From NCBI GenBank assembly GCA_036008175.1, contig DASYOB010000059.1, positions 6,387-70,386 of the forward strand: a DNA stretch of 64,000 nt, in the 5' to 3' direction. Of the stretch, positions 35,709 to 44,484 are shown piece by piece (position 1 is the stretch's first letter; each line of letters begins with the position of its first letter). The position numbers were made by a program, and so were the translations under genes. Under the pieces are notes generated by a model. That model was not told the DNA's origin and did not search any database. It saw nothing but the letters and a program-made list of their open reading frames with translations. This stretch comes from DATARH01 sp036008175 (lineage in GTDB: Bacteria; Pseudomonadota; Alphaproteobacteria; ATCC43930; CGMCC-115725).

Positions 35709-35792
35709 GTCATGGCCGGACTAGGTCCGGCCATCCACGTCTTCGTTTCGAAAACGGCTGCGTGGACGTCCGGGTCAAGCCCGGGCATGACG
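35709..35792. repeat. Inverted-repeat element between sucB and lpd
   Basis: The 131-base spacer between sucB and lpd is largely one dispersed element. It has a hairpin GGCCGGA/TCCGGCC (35714-35731), complementary TCCACG/CGTGGA arms in the middle, and outer GTCATG/CATGAC ends (about 35709-35714 and 35786-35791). It differs from the repeats at 8212, 9771 and 34696. It would leave a structured segment in the mRNA just before the lpd start. Confidence 0.7.
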
Positions 35793-35806
35793 GTAATTGG
35801 TGAGCG

Positions 35807-37213
35807 GTGGCCGAGCGCTACGACATCGCGATCATCGGCGCCGGGCCGGGCGGCTATGTCGCGGCGATCCGCGCGGCGCAACTCGGCATGAAGACGGCCT
35901 GCATCGACAGCCGTGCTGTGCCTGGCGGCACTTGCCTCAATATCGGCTGCATACCGTCGAAGGCGCTGCTGCAATCCTCGGAGAAATTCGCCGAGGCGCG
36001 TCACCGCTTCGCCGAGCACGGCGTCAAGCTCGGCGATATCGGCCTCGACCTGCCGGCGATGATGGCGCGCAAGGACAAGGTCGTCGAGACCCTGACCCGC
36101 GGGGTTGAGTTCCTGTTCCGCAAGAACAAGGTCGATTGGCTCAAGGGCCGCGGCCGCATTACCGCACCCGGCCGGATCGCGGTCGGCACCGGGGACGGCG
36201 CGAGCCAGGAGATCGAGGCCCATTCCATCGTCATCGCCACCGGCTCGGAGAGCATCCCTTTGCCCGGCCTTACCATCGACGAGCAGCGCATCGTCTCCTC
36301 GACCGGCGCGCTGGCGCTGCCGCAGGTGCCGGAGCGGTTTGCTGTGGTCGGAGGCGGCTATATCGGGCTGGAGCTGGGCTCGGTGTGGTCGCGGCTTGGC
36401 GCCAAGGTCACCGTGATCGAGTTTTTTGACCGCATCTTGCCGAACATGGACCGCGAGCTGGGGCCGGCGATGCAGCGGCTGCTGACCCGTGGCGGCATGA
36501 CCTTCAAGCTATCCACGAAGGTCGCGAGCGGCTGCGCCGGCAATGACGGGGTCGCCCTCGAACTCGAACCCGCCAAGGGTGGGGAGCGCGAGACACTGAC
36601 GGCCGATATCGTGCTGGTGGCGATTGGCCGGCGGCCGTTTACCGACGGCTTAGGGTTGGACGAAATCGGCATCGCCCGCGACCCGGCCGGCCGCATCACG
36701 GTCGGCGACAATTTCGCGACCAATGTTTCCGGGATCTACGCGATCGGCGACGTGATCCGCGGGCCGATGCTGGCGCATAAGGCGATGGAGGAGGGCGTTG
36801 CGCTGGCCGAGCGGATCGCGGGCGAAAAGACTGAGGTCGAATACGACGCTATCCCCGCGGTGGTCTACACTTGGCCCGAGGTCGCCTCGGTCGGCAAGAC
36901 CGAGGAGGAGCTGAGGGCCGCCGGCATCGAATACCGGGCCGGCAAGTTCCCGTTCACCGCAACGCCTCGCGCCCGCACCAACGGCGACACCGACGGTTTC
37001 GTCAAGATTCTTGCCGACGCCGCGACCGACCGGGTGCTCGGGGTCCATATCATCGGCCCCGATGCCGGGACGCTGATCGCCGAGGCGACGCTGGCGATCG
37101 AATTCGGCGCCTCGGCCGAGGACATCGCCCGCACCTGCCACGCCCACCCGACCCTCAGCGAGGCGATGAAGGAAGCCGCGCTCGCGGTCGATGGCCGCGC
37201 CATTCACATCTGA
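35807..37213 (+). CDS. lpd: Dihydrolipoyl dehydrogenase (E3)
   Basis: Flavoprotein that reoxidises the lipoyl group of the 2-oxoglutarate dehydrogenase complex. The 468-residue product has the FAD motif GAGPGGYVAA (11-20), the redox disulfide Cys43/Cys48 in GGTCLNIGCIPSKALL, the NAD motif VGGGYIGLELG, and the C-terminal catalytic His in CHAHPTLSE. The start is GTG at 35807, just after the repeat; no strong ribosome-binding site is visible. It closes the suc block. Confidence 0.95.
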   Translation: MAERYDIAIIGAGPGGYVAAIRAAQLGMKTACIDSRAVPGGTCLNIGCIPSKALLQSSEKFAEARHRFAEHGVKLGDIGLDLPAMMARKDKVVETLTRGVEFLFRKNKVDWLKGRGRITAPGRIAVGTGDGASQEIEAHSIVIATGSESIPLPGLTIDEQRIVSSTGALALPQVPERFAVVGGGYIGLELGSVWSRLGAKVTVIEFFDRILPNMDRELGPAMQRLLTRGGMTFKLSTKVASGCAGNDGVALELEPAKGGERETLTADIVLVAIGRRPFTDGLGLDEIGIARDPAGRITVGDNFATNVSGIYAIGDVIRGPMLAHKAMEEGVALAERIAGEKTEVEYDAIPAVVYTWPEVASVGKTEEELRAAGIEYRAGKFPFTATPRARTNGDTDGFVKILADAATDRVLGVHIIGPDAGTLIAEATLAIEFGASAEDIARTCHAHPTLSEAMKEAALAVDGRAIHI

Positions 37214-37282
37214 GCTGACCCGACACGCCCGCTCGCCCCAGCTGTGCTATCGTGGGGAGGCTACAGCTTCGCGAGGTCGCGC

Positions 37283-38359
37283 ATGAAGGTCTCGTATTTC
37301 GAAACCGGCCGTTATGTCGCGCCGCCCGACCTGCCGCGCGAATGGCCGGTACCGGCGGGCGCCTACGACCCTGAGCTCGGTGCGCAAAGCTGTCGCGGCA
37401 TGGTCGAGCGAGTGCGGTTTGTCGAGGAGCTCGGCTTCGACTGGATCAGCGTCTCCGAGCACCATTACTCGCCGCGCATCCTGACCCCGTCGCCGGTCGT
37501 CTCCGCTGCCTTCCTGGCGGCGCAGACCTCGACGATAAAGATATCACTCCTCGGCCCGATCGTGCCCACAAGCAATCCGATCCGGATCGCCGAGGAATTG
37601 GCGATGCTCGACACGATGGCTCCGGGGCGTTTTGTGTTCGGCCTTCTGCGCGGCACCACCAACGAATATCTGAGCTACGACCTCAACCCGATCGAGGCGC
37701 GCGAGCGCACCGACGAGGGCATGGAGCTGATCCTGAAGGCCTGGACCGAGCCGCAGCCCTTCGGCTGGTAGGGCCGCTACTTCCAATACCGCACCGTGTC
37801 GATCTGGCCGCGCCCGCAACAACCCCCGGCGCCAACCTACGCGCTCGGCACCAGCGCCGAGGCCGGCGAGTTCGCGGCGCGCCACCACATCGGGCTCGGC
37901 GTCTCCTACGGCACCTTCGAGCTGATGGGCAAGGCGACCCAATATTACCGCGAGCGGTGCGCGCATTACGGCTGGGAGCCGGGCCCGGACGACATCATCT
38001 ATCGCGCCAACATGATCCTCGGTGAGACCGACGACAAAGCCGAGGAAGCGCTCGCCAACCGCAGCAAGCAGGCGCCGTTTCCGATCTCAGGGCCGTTGCG
38101 CGACGCGCTGCTTCGGTCGGACGTAACCCGCAACATCGCCGGCGAAAAGCGTCCGGCCAATGTCGGCGGCGTATTGCCGATCAGCTTCTGTGGCGGCCCC
38201 GATCGGGTCGTCGAGCAGCTCCGGCGCTGCCGCGCGGAGATCGGCGCCGGGATCGTCGACGTGTCGCTGGCCGATCCGGGCACCGGCAATGTCGAGGGGA
38301 TGATGCGCTCGCTCGAATTGTTCGGGACCAAGGTCCTGCCGCGCGTTCGCGACATCTGA
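37283..38359 (+). pseudogene. Luciferase-like flavin monooxygenase gene with amber codon
   Basis: A bacterial-luciferase-family (LLM) FMN-dependent oxidoreductase, about 358 codons from ATG 37283. The frame has SEHHYS and a TIM-barrel pattern, then a TAG at 37769-37771 between EPQPFGW and GRYFQYRTVSIWP. The same frame continues intact to 38359 (WPRPQQP, then GGVLPISFCGGPDRVV). Relatives usually have Gln at this point, so a CAG-to-TAG transition is the simplest explanation. Either a true nonsense mutation, stop readthrough or a base-call error. The two halves are 162 and about 195 codons. Confidence 0.85.
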
Positions 38360-38367
38360 CGGGGGCA

Positions 38368-39154
38368 GTGGTGGAATTTCGCGAAGGTTTCGTCGCGGCG
38401 GACGGGTTCCGCATCCGCTACTGGCAGGCGGGCGAGGGGCCGGCATTGGTGCATCTGCACGGCGCTGGCGGGCCGCGGCTGACCCGGGCGCACGATCTGC
38501 TGCGCCGGGAGTTCCGGGTCATCGTCTTCGAGATGCCGGGCTTCGGCCAGTCGGCCGAGAATATCCGCACTCGCAGCATGCCCGAATTGGCCGACACGAT
38601 GGCGAATGCCGCCGAAGCGCTCGGCCTCGACCGCTTCAACCTGATGGGCACCTCGTTCGGGGGCCGGACCGCGCTGTGGCTGGCGGCGCAGCACCCGGAG
38701 CGGGTGTCGGGGCTGGTGCTCGAATCGCCCGCCGCGATCCGGCCCGAGGGCGCGCGGCCGGGCCGGTCCGCCCGAGGAGATGGCGCGCCGCCTCTATGGT
38801 CGTCCGGAGCGGATGCCGCCCTTGCCGGCGTCCGACCCGGCGGTCGTCACGAAGCAGGAGGCACTGGTCGTGCGCCTGCGCGGCCCGGGTCGCGATGCCG
38901 AGCTGGAGCGCCGGATGCGCGGTCTGGCGATCCCGACCCTGGTCGTGTTCGGCACCTTGGACCGGATCATCCCGCCTGAGATGGGCCGCCACTACAAGGA
39001 GCTGATGCCGAACTGCCATCTCGTCTTCGTCTACGACGCCGGGCACGCGATCGGCGCCGAGCGGCCCGAGGCCTTCGTCGATCTCGTCGCCGATTTCCTG
39101 GAACGGCACGAAGCCTTCGTTATCAACCGCGCCGAGACGATCATCCACCCGTAG
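38368..39154 (+). pseudogene. Alpha/beta hydrolase gene with frameshift
   Basis: An alpha/beta-hydrolase-fold protein. The first frame (start GTG/ATG near 38368) covers the N-terminal half with the oxyanion-hole HGAGG and the nucleophile elbow GTSFGGRT, up to ESPAAIRPEG. Homology then moves to the next frame, from EEMARRLYGRPERM near 38774 through TLVVFGTLDRIIPP (acid) and DAGHAIGAERPEAF (His) to 39154. The shift lies in the GC-rich stretch 38745-38765. It follows the broken monooxygenase gene by eight bases, so this operon is damaged twice. Convergent with the acyl-CoA synthetase gene, 14 bases away. Confidence 0.82.
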
Positions 39155-39168
39155 CGTCGCAGAGCCGG

Positions 39169-40752
39169 TCACCCAATCGACTTGGCCGCCAGCGCTTGGG
39201 CGCGCTGCTTAAGCGCGCGGCGGAGCAATTTGCCGGTTTCGGTCGCCGGCAATTCGGCACAAACCTCGATGAGGTCGGGCACCTTGTAGCTGGAGGCGAG
39301 CGCGCGGCAATGCGTCCGCAGCACGTCAGTATCGACCTTCGCGCCGGCTGTGACCACGACAAAGGCGACGATCGCCTCGCCGCGTTCGCCGGCAGTGACG
39401 CCGACCACCGCCGCCTGCGCCACCGCTGGATGTTGCAACAGCAGGCTCTCGACCTCGGCCGGCGAAACGTTGATGCCGGCGCGCTTGATGACGTCCGCGT
39501 CGCGGGCCACGAAATGAAAACTGCCATCATCATCGAGGAAGCCGAGATCGCCGGTGCGGAAAAAACCATCCGCAGTAAAGGCGCTCGCATTGTTTTCGGC
39601 GCTGGCGCCGCTATAGCCGGGCGTGACATGGCCGCCGACCTCGACCGCGCCGGTCTCATTCTCGGGCAGGGCACGCCCGGTTTCGTGATCGACGATGCGC
39701 AGGATCATGCAGGGGAGCGGCGGCCCCTGGCTGTGCATACGCCGCTGCAACGGCCAATCGCAGGGGGTGACGCAGCAATTGCCGTAGGTCTCCGTCGCGC
39801 CGTAGATGTTGCAGATCTGCGCGGCGCCGAGCTCTTCGGCGGCGATCCGCACCTCCTCCGGTGAGCCGATCATCAGCCCGGTCCTGAGGCTCGCCACCCG
39901 CTCCGGGCGGAACTCGGGATGGCGCAATACCGCGCCGGTCATGCTCGGCAATGTGTAGGCGGCGGTGCAGCGGTGTTGTTCAACGAGGCCGATCCATTCG
40001 CCGGGCTCGAACCGCGGCTGCAGCACCAGCGCCGCCCCGTGCGTCAGCGTTGCCGGCAAGGCATTGGCCGCACCGTAGGACCAGAACAATGGCGGCGCCA
40101 GCAAAACCCGGTCGTCCGGCCCGAGCCGCATCCGCTCGCCGATGGCGAAGCCGTTTTCGATCAGCGCGCCGTGTTGCAGCCGCACCGCTTTCGGCCGCGC
40201 GCTCGACCCCGACGTGTAGAGGACGACGCAATCATCGTCGGCGCTGGCGCTCGCCCCTGGCGCGAGCGCGCCGAACGGCTCGCTGCTGGCGGCGAAATCC
40301 TCGTAGCCGATCCACCCCGGCCGCGTCTCGCGGCCGAGCATCACGACCAAGCGAAGGCGCGGACAACCCGGCGTCACCGCCGACAATGCCGCAACGAAGT
40401 CCTGTCCGCCAAACACGTCGATCGCGAACAGCGCATCGACTGCCGAGTCCGCCAGCAGAAACGCCAGTTCGGCCGGTTTCGACCAGGTGCTGAACGGTAC
40501 CGCGACCGCGCCGATCCCGGCAATGCCAAATACGGCTTCGAGCCATTCCAGGCGGTTGTTGATCAGCACACCGATCCGGTCGCCACGGCCGAAGCCGCCC
40601 GCCCGAAGCGCCAACGCCACCCGCCCAGCGCGCTCCGCGAGGTTGCGATAGCTCGCGACCCGCTCGCCGCAGATGACCGCCGGCCGCTCGGGAAACCGCT
40701 CGGCCTGCTCGCAGATCAGCTCATAGAGCATCCGGCTGTAGGGTGGTCTCAT
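39169..40752 (-). CDS. AMP-dependent acyl-CoA synthetase/ligase family protein
   Basis: A 527-residue adenylate-forming enzyme that activates a carboxylic acid, probably to its CoA thioester. Core motifs are the P-loop YTSGSSARPKAV (a variant of TSGTTGxPKG), YGATE, TGD in RTGDLGFLDD, and the catalytic Lys region ETGKLLRRAL near the C-terminus. The substrate is unknown. ATG at codon 8 is an alternative start. It is intact, unlike its convergent neighbours on both sides. Confidence 0.88.
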   Translation of the reverse strand: MRPPYSRMLYELICEQAERFPERPAVICGERVASYRNLAERAGRVALALRAGGFGRGDRIGVLINNRLEWLEAVFGIAGIGAVAVPFSTWSKPAELAFLLADSAVDALFAIDVFGGQDFVAALSAVTPGCPRLRLVVMLGRETRPGWIGYEDFAASSEPFGALAPGASASADDDCVVLYTSGSSARPKAVRLQHGALIENGFAIGERMRLGPDDRVLLAPPLFWSYGAANALPATLTHGAALVLQPRFEPGEWIGLVEQHRCTAAYTLPSMTGAVLRHPEFRPERVASLRTGLMIGSPEEVRIAAEELGAAQICNIYGATETYGNCCVTPCDWPLQRRMHSQGPPLPCMILRIVDHETGRALPENETGAVEVGGHVTPGYSGASAENNASAFTADGFFRTGDLGFLDDDGSFHFVARDADVIKRAGINVSPAEVESLLLQHPAVAQAAVVGVTAGERGEAIVAFVVVTAGAKVDTDVLRTHCRALASSYKVPDLIEVCAELPATETGKLLRRALKQRAQALAAKSIG

Positions 40753-40812
40753 GTCCGACTATATCAATCGAGATGCCAAGGTACGGCCGCACTCCAGAGA
40801 AAGGCGCCGCCC

Positions 40813-41216
40813 ATTTCTCCGCTCGCGCTCCTGTTCAACATCCTGTGGCTGATTTCAGGCGGTCTTCCGGCTGCGGTCGCTTGGGCGTTGCGGCCGGCCT
40901 CATGGCGATTACGATCATCGGCTTGCCCTGGTCATTCGCCGCGTTGCGCATCGCGCTCTATACGTTGCTACCCTTCGGCCATGAGATGCGCACTCGCCCC
41001 GACGCCGGCGTGCTGAGCACGCTCGGCAACATCGTCTGGTTCGTGCTGGCCGGCTGGTGGCTGGCGCTCGGTCATCTGATCCTGGCCGTGGGCCTCGCGA
41101 TCACAATTATCGGCATTCCCTTCGCCTGGGCGCACCTCAAGCTGGCGGGTGCCAGCCTCGCCCCGGTCGGCAAGGAGATTGTGCCGCGCGGCGGCCCGCC
41201 GAGGGTGATGTCCTAG
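40813..41216 (+). pseudogene. yccF: YccF-family membrane protein gene, frameshifted
   Basis: YccF proteins are short inner-membrane proteins with repeated helix pairs. The N-terminal part (ISPLALLFNILWLISGG, then AVAW) is in one frame, the rest (GLMAITIIGLPWSFAALRIALYTLLPFG, a second copy with LGNIVWFVLAGWWLALGHL, ending KEIVPRG) in another; the shift falls near 40885-40895. The first frame would start with ATT at 40813, which may be a changed ATG; AGAGAAAGG lies nine bases upstream. Its stop overlaps the stop of the convergent CoA transferase gene by four bases. Confidence 0.75.
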
Positions 41217-42391
41217 ACCACACCCTTGCCGTGCAACTCGGCGATTGCCGCCGCGTCGAAGCCGAGTTCGTGCAGCACCTCGTCGGTGTGCTGGCCCTGG
41301 TCGGGGGTCGGGCGCAGGCGCTCCGGCTGCGGGAACGCGCTCATGTGGATCGGCTGGCCGACGATATCGAAGCTGCCCAGCTTTGGGTGATCGACCGGCC
41401 GGCGGATGCCGAGATGCTTGACCTGCGGATCGGCGAAGACCTGGTCGATCGTGTTGATCGGCCCGCACGGCACGCCGGCCTTGTTCAGCTCGTCGACCCA
41501 GAATTGGCTCGGCTTGCTGGCGACGATGTCATTGAGGTGGGCGATCAGCGCCTGCCGGTTCTTGGCCCGCAACGGCACCGTGGCGAAGTCGGGATTGCTC
41601 GCCAGATCCTTGTCGCCGGCGACCTCACAGAACTTCCTCCACAGATTGTCGCCCGAGGCGGCGATGTTGATGTAGCCGTCGGCGGTCTTGAACATGCCGG
41701 TGCCGGGTGAGGTGGGATGGAAATTGCCCTCCTGCTTGGCGACTTCGCCCTTCATCGTGTAGCGCGACGCCTGGAAGTCGAGCATGAAGATCTGCGCTTC
41801 GAGCAGCGAAGTGTGCACCCATTGGCCTTTGCCGGTGCGTTCGCGGGCGAGCAGCGCCAGGGTGATGCCGTTGGCGAGCAGGATGCCGGCCGAGGTGTCG
41901 TTGATCGCGATGCCGACCCTCACCGGCCCCTGCCCCGGCAGCCCGGTGATCGACATCAGACCGCCCATACCCTGGGCGATCTGATCGACCCCCGGGCGGC
42001 CCTCATAGGGTCCGTCCTGGCCGAAGCCGGAGATACTGCCGTAGACGATGCGCGGGTTGACCTTCTTCACCGCCTCGTAATCGATGCCGAGCCGATGCTT
42101 CACGGTGGATTTGAAATTCTCGACGATCACATCGGCGTTCTCGGCCAGCTTCATGAAGATCGCGAGACCTTCCTTGCTCTTCAGGTTCAGCGAGAGCGAG
42201 CGCTTGTTGCGGTGCAGGTTCTGAAAATCCGGCCCGTCGCGGCGGCTGCCGGTCGCATCGGTATGCTCGCCCGGCATCTCGATCTTGATCACGTCGGCGC
42301 CCCAATCGGCGAGCTGGCGCACCGCGGTCGGGCCGGCCCGGTGCGCGGTCAGGTCGATGACGGTAAACCCGTTGAGCGGCAATGCAGGCAT
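41213..42391 (-). CDS. CaiB/BaiF-family CoA transferase
   Basis: A 392-residue type III CoA transferase in the usual order: N-terminal VIDLTAHRAGPTAVRQLADWGADVIKIE, the active-site Asp in GRPGVDQIAQGMGG, then the C-terminal DGYINIAASGDNLW and VPCGPINTIDQVFADPQV. The family includes formyl-CoA:oxalate transferase, but the substrate here cannot be fixed. An oxalate/formate-type transporter is present at 48457, but too far away to argue for linkage. Compare the permuted relative at 19673. Confidence 0.9.
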   Translation of the reverse strand: MPALPLNGFTVIDLTAHRAGPTAVRQLADWGADVIKIEMPGEHTDATGSRRDGPDFQNLHRNKRSLSLNLKSKEGLAIFMKLAENADVIVENFKSTVKHRLGIDYEAVKKVNPRIVYGSISGFGQDGPYEGRPGVDQIAQGMGGLMSITGLPGQGPVRVGIAINDTSAGILLANGITLALLARERTGKGQWVHTSLLEAQIFMLDFQASRYTMKGEVAKQEGNFHPTSPGTGMFKTADGYINIAASGDNLWRKFCEVAGDKDLASNPDFATVPLRAKNRQALIAHLNDIVASKPSQFWVDELNKAGVPCGPINTIDQVFADPQVKHLGIRRPVDHPKLGSFDIVGQPIHMSAFPQPERLRPTPDQGQHTDEVLHELGFDAAAIAELHGKGVV

Positions 42392-42462
42392 CTCTGGTTT
42401 CTCCAGCGGAAAGCGTTGCGCAATGCTACCGGCTCGCCAGCACAGGCGCCATCATAGCGCCG

Positions 42463-43440
42463 CTACGAGGCGAGAAAATCGGCGAAATTTTCCTCGGCGG
42501 TGACGAGCCGGCCGGTGATGCCGAGATCATGGGCCTGGCGGCAGAAAACATCGATCTGCTGACGGTTCCTCTCGAAGCCGTCGGCATGGAAATCGGCGCC
42601 CATCAAGGCCTCGGTTTCCTCCAGCTCGGCTTCGAGCCAGGGCGAGACATAGGGGAAATTGCGCTGCGCCGCGGCGAACATCTCATCGGCGCGGATGAAC
42701 GCCTGGGTCAGGCTGCGGGCGATCCATTTGTCGCGCTCCCACACCTCGCGCCGGAGCACGATCAGGTGCTGCGGCGGGAACATGCCAGTGCGGCGGAAAT
42801 AGTCGCGCTCGATCGGCCGGAAATCGGGGAAGAGTCGGACGATCGGCCCGGCTTCTGGGTGATAATCGCGCGGCCGCGGCGGGCTGTAAACCGCGTCGAG
42901 ATCACCGGCGATCAGCATCTCCGACAGGTAGCGCCCCTCCGGGACGGCATGCACGCCGTCCGGCAATTCGCCCGGATGGCGTGCCCGCCAGCCGCCCTCG
43001 ACATCGCCGATCCACCACTCGACCTGGGTCCACGCGACGCCGACGAAGCTCAGGAAATGCCGGTACCAGATGGAGCCGCTCGCCAGCCAATCGTACATGC
43101 CGATGCGCATGCCGATCAGGTCGGCCGGTGCCCGGACCGGCCCGCCCTTGCGTACGTACAGGTCGCGGGCGGTGAAGTTGCGCAGCGGAAATACCGGCAA
43201 ACCGACAAGGCTGCGGTCGTCCTTGTCGATGCGGCGCAGATGCGCCGCCATCGAGGCCTCGCCGCCCTGCACCACCGGGTCTTGCAATGCGCGTTGAAGC
43301 ATCTCCGCCCGCGCCGGCCACGATCCGCCGATGCCGTGGACCAAGGTCAGATCGATGCCCTCGGGTTTCACATCGCCGGTCATCAGCGGCGCCAGGCGCG
43401 CGTAATCCGCGCAGGTCAGTATGATCGGCAGATCGGCCAT
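42463..43440 (-). CDS. 4,5-dihydroxyphthalate decarboxylase-like/substrate-binding-fold protein
   Basis: A 325-residue protein of the periplasmic-binding-protein fold, close in pattern to the 4,5-dihydroxyphthalate decarboxylase group (LTCADYARLAPLMTGDVKPEGIDL, then RIGMYDWLASGSIWYRHFL). No signal peptide is seen, so it is probably cytoplasmic. ATG 43440 is chosen because the longer frame overlaps the next gene and is Gly/Pro-rich. It shares a strand with the CoA transferase and the reductase upstream; the three may form one catabolic operon. The real substrate is unknown. Confidence 0.75.
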   Translation of the reverse strand: MADLPIILTCADYARLAPLMTGDVKPEGIDLTLVHGIGGSWPARAEMLQRALQDPVVQGGEASMAAHLRRIDKDDRSLVGLPVFPLRNFTARDLYVRKGGPVRAPADLIGMRIGMYDWLASGSIWYRHFLSFVGVAWTQVEWWIGDVEGGWRARHPGELPDGVHAVPEGRYLSEMLIAGDLDAVYSPPRPRDYHPEAGPIVRLFPDFRPIERDYFRRTGMFPPQHLIVLRREVWERDKWIARSLTQAFIRADEMFAAAQRNFPYVSPWLEAELEETEALMGADFHADGFERNRQQIDVFCRQAHDLGITGRLVTAEENFADFLAS

Positions 43441-43460
43441 CGCAGCCACCCCTTGCCCGG

Positions 43461-44342
43461 TCAGCCCTTCGCCACCTGATGGCCCGCGAGGTGCTCCAGC
43501 ACTTTCACCAGCCCGGAATGGTCCCACCCCTTGCCGCCGAGCGCGGCGGCGGCGTTGAATAATTCCTGCGTGGTCGCGGTATTCGGCAATGACAGGCTCA
43601 GCGCCCGCGCGCCCGAGAGCGCGAGGCTCAGATCCTTCTGATGCAGCTCGATGCGGAAGCCAGGGTCGAAAGTGCGCTTGATCATGCGCTCGCCATGCAC
43701 CTCCAGGATGCGCGATGAGGCGAAGCCGCCCATCAGAGCTTCGCGCACCTTGGCTGGATCAGCACCCGCCTTCGACGCGAACAGCAAGGCCTCGCCGACC
43801 GCCTCGATGGTCAGCGCGACGATGATCTGATTGGCGACCTTTGTGGTCTGCCCGGCGCCGACATCGCCGACGAGGGTGATGTTCTTGCCCATCAGCTCGA
43901 ACAAGGGCTTCACCCGATTGAACGCAGCCGGTGAGCCGCCGACCATGATCGTGAGGCTCGCCGCCTTGGCGCCGACTTCGCCGCCCGAAACCGGCGCATC
44001 GACATAGTCGCAGCCCTTCTGCACGATTTCGGCGGCGAACACCTTGGTCTCGATCGGCGAGATAGAACTCATATCGACGACGGTCTTGCCTGGCTTGAGT
44101 CCCGCCGCGACCCCGTCCGGGCTGAACAGCACGTTCTGCACGTCGGGCGTATCGGGCACCATGATGATGATGACCTCGGCATGCTCGGCGACCGCCTTCA
44201 GGCTGTCGAGCACGGTGGCCCCCTCGCGGATCTCCGGCGGCACGGTGCGCTTGCCGTAGACGAACAGCTTGTGCCCGCCCTTCATCAGATTGTGGGCCAT
44301 GGGCCGGCCCATGATGCCGAGACCGATAAAACCGACCTGCAT
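43461..44342 (-). CDS. 2-hydroxy-3-oxopropionate reductase-like dehydrogenase
   Basis: A 293-residue beta-hydroxyacid dehydrogenase, most like GarR/GlxR, which reduces tartronate semialdehyde to glycerate. It has the cofactor motif GFIGLGIMGRPMA, the canonical substrate motif DAPVSGGEVGA and the catalytic Lys in QTTKVANQ with Asn four residues later as expected. ATG 44342 is chosen: GGAG lies seven bases upstream, while the GTG at 44351 overlaps that site. Unlike the paralogue at 10390, all active-site motifs are standard. Confidence 0.87.
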   Translation of the reverse strand: MQVGFIGLGIMGRPMAHNLMKGGHKLFVYGKRTVPPEIREGATVLDSLKAVAEHAEVIIIMVPDTPDVQNVLFSPDGVAAGLKPGKTVVDMSSISPIETKVFAAEIVQKGCDYVDAPVSGGEVGAKAASLTIMVGGSPAAFNRVKPLFELMGKNITLVGDVGAGQTTKVANQIIVALTIEAVGEALLFASKAGADPAKVREALMGGFASSRILEVHGERMIKRTFDPGFRIELHQKDLSLALSGARALSLSLPNTATTQELFNAAAALGGKGWDHSGLVKVLEHLAGHQVAKG

Positions 44343-44484
44343 GAGTTTCACTCCGCTTGGGGTGGCTGGCGATTGGCGGCAGAGTGCACGCCTCGCCGCG
44401 GCGGCTCAAGCGGCGACCGCGTGGCGACTGCGGCCGGATGGTCGAGCCGACTTGGGACTGAATGGCCCGACGAGGACTTCAGCC

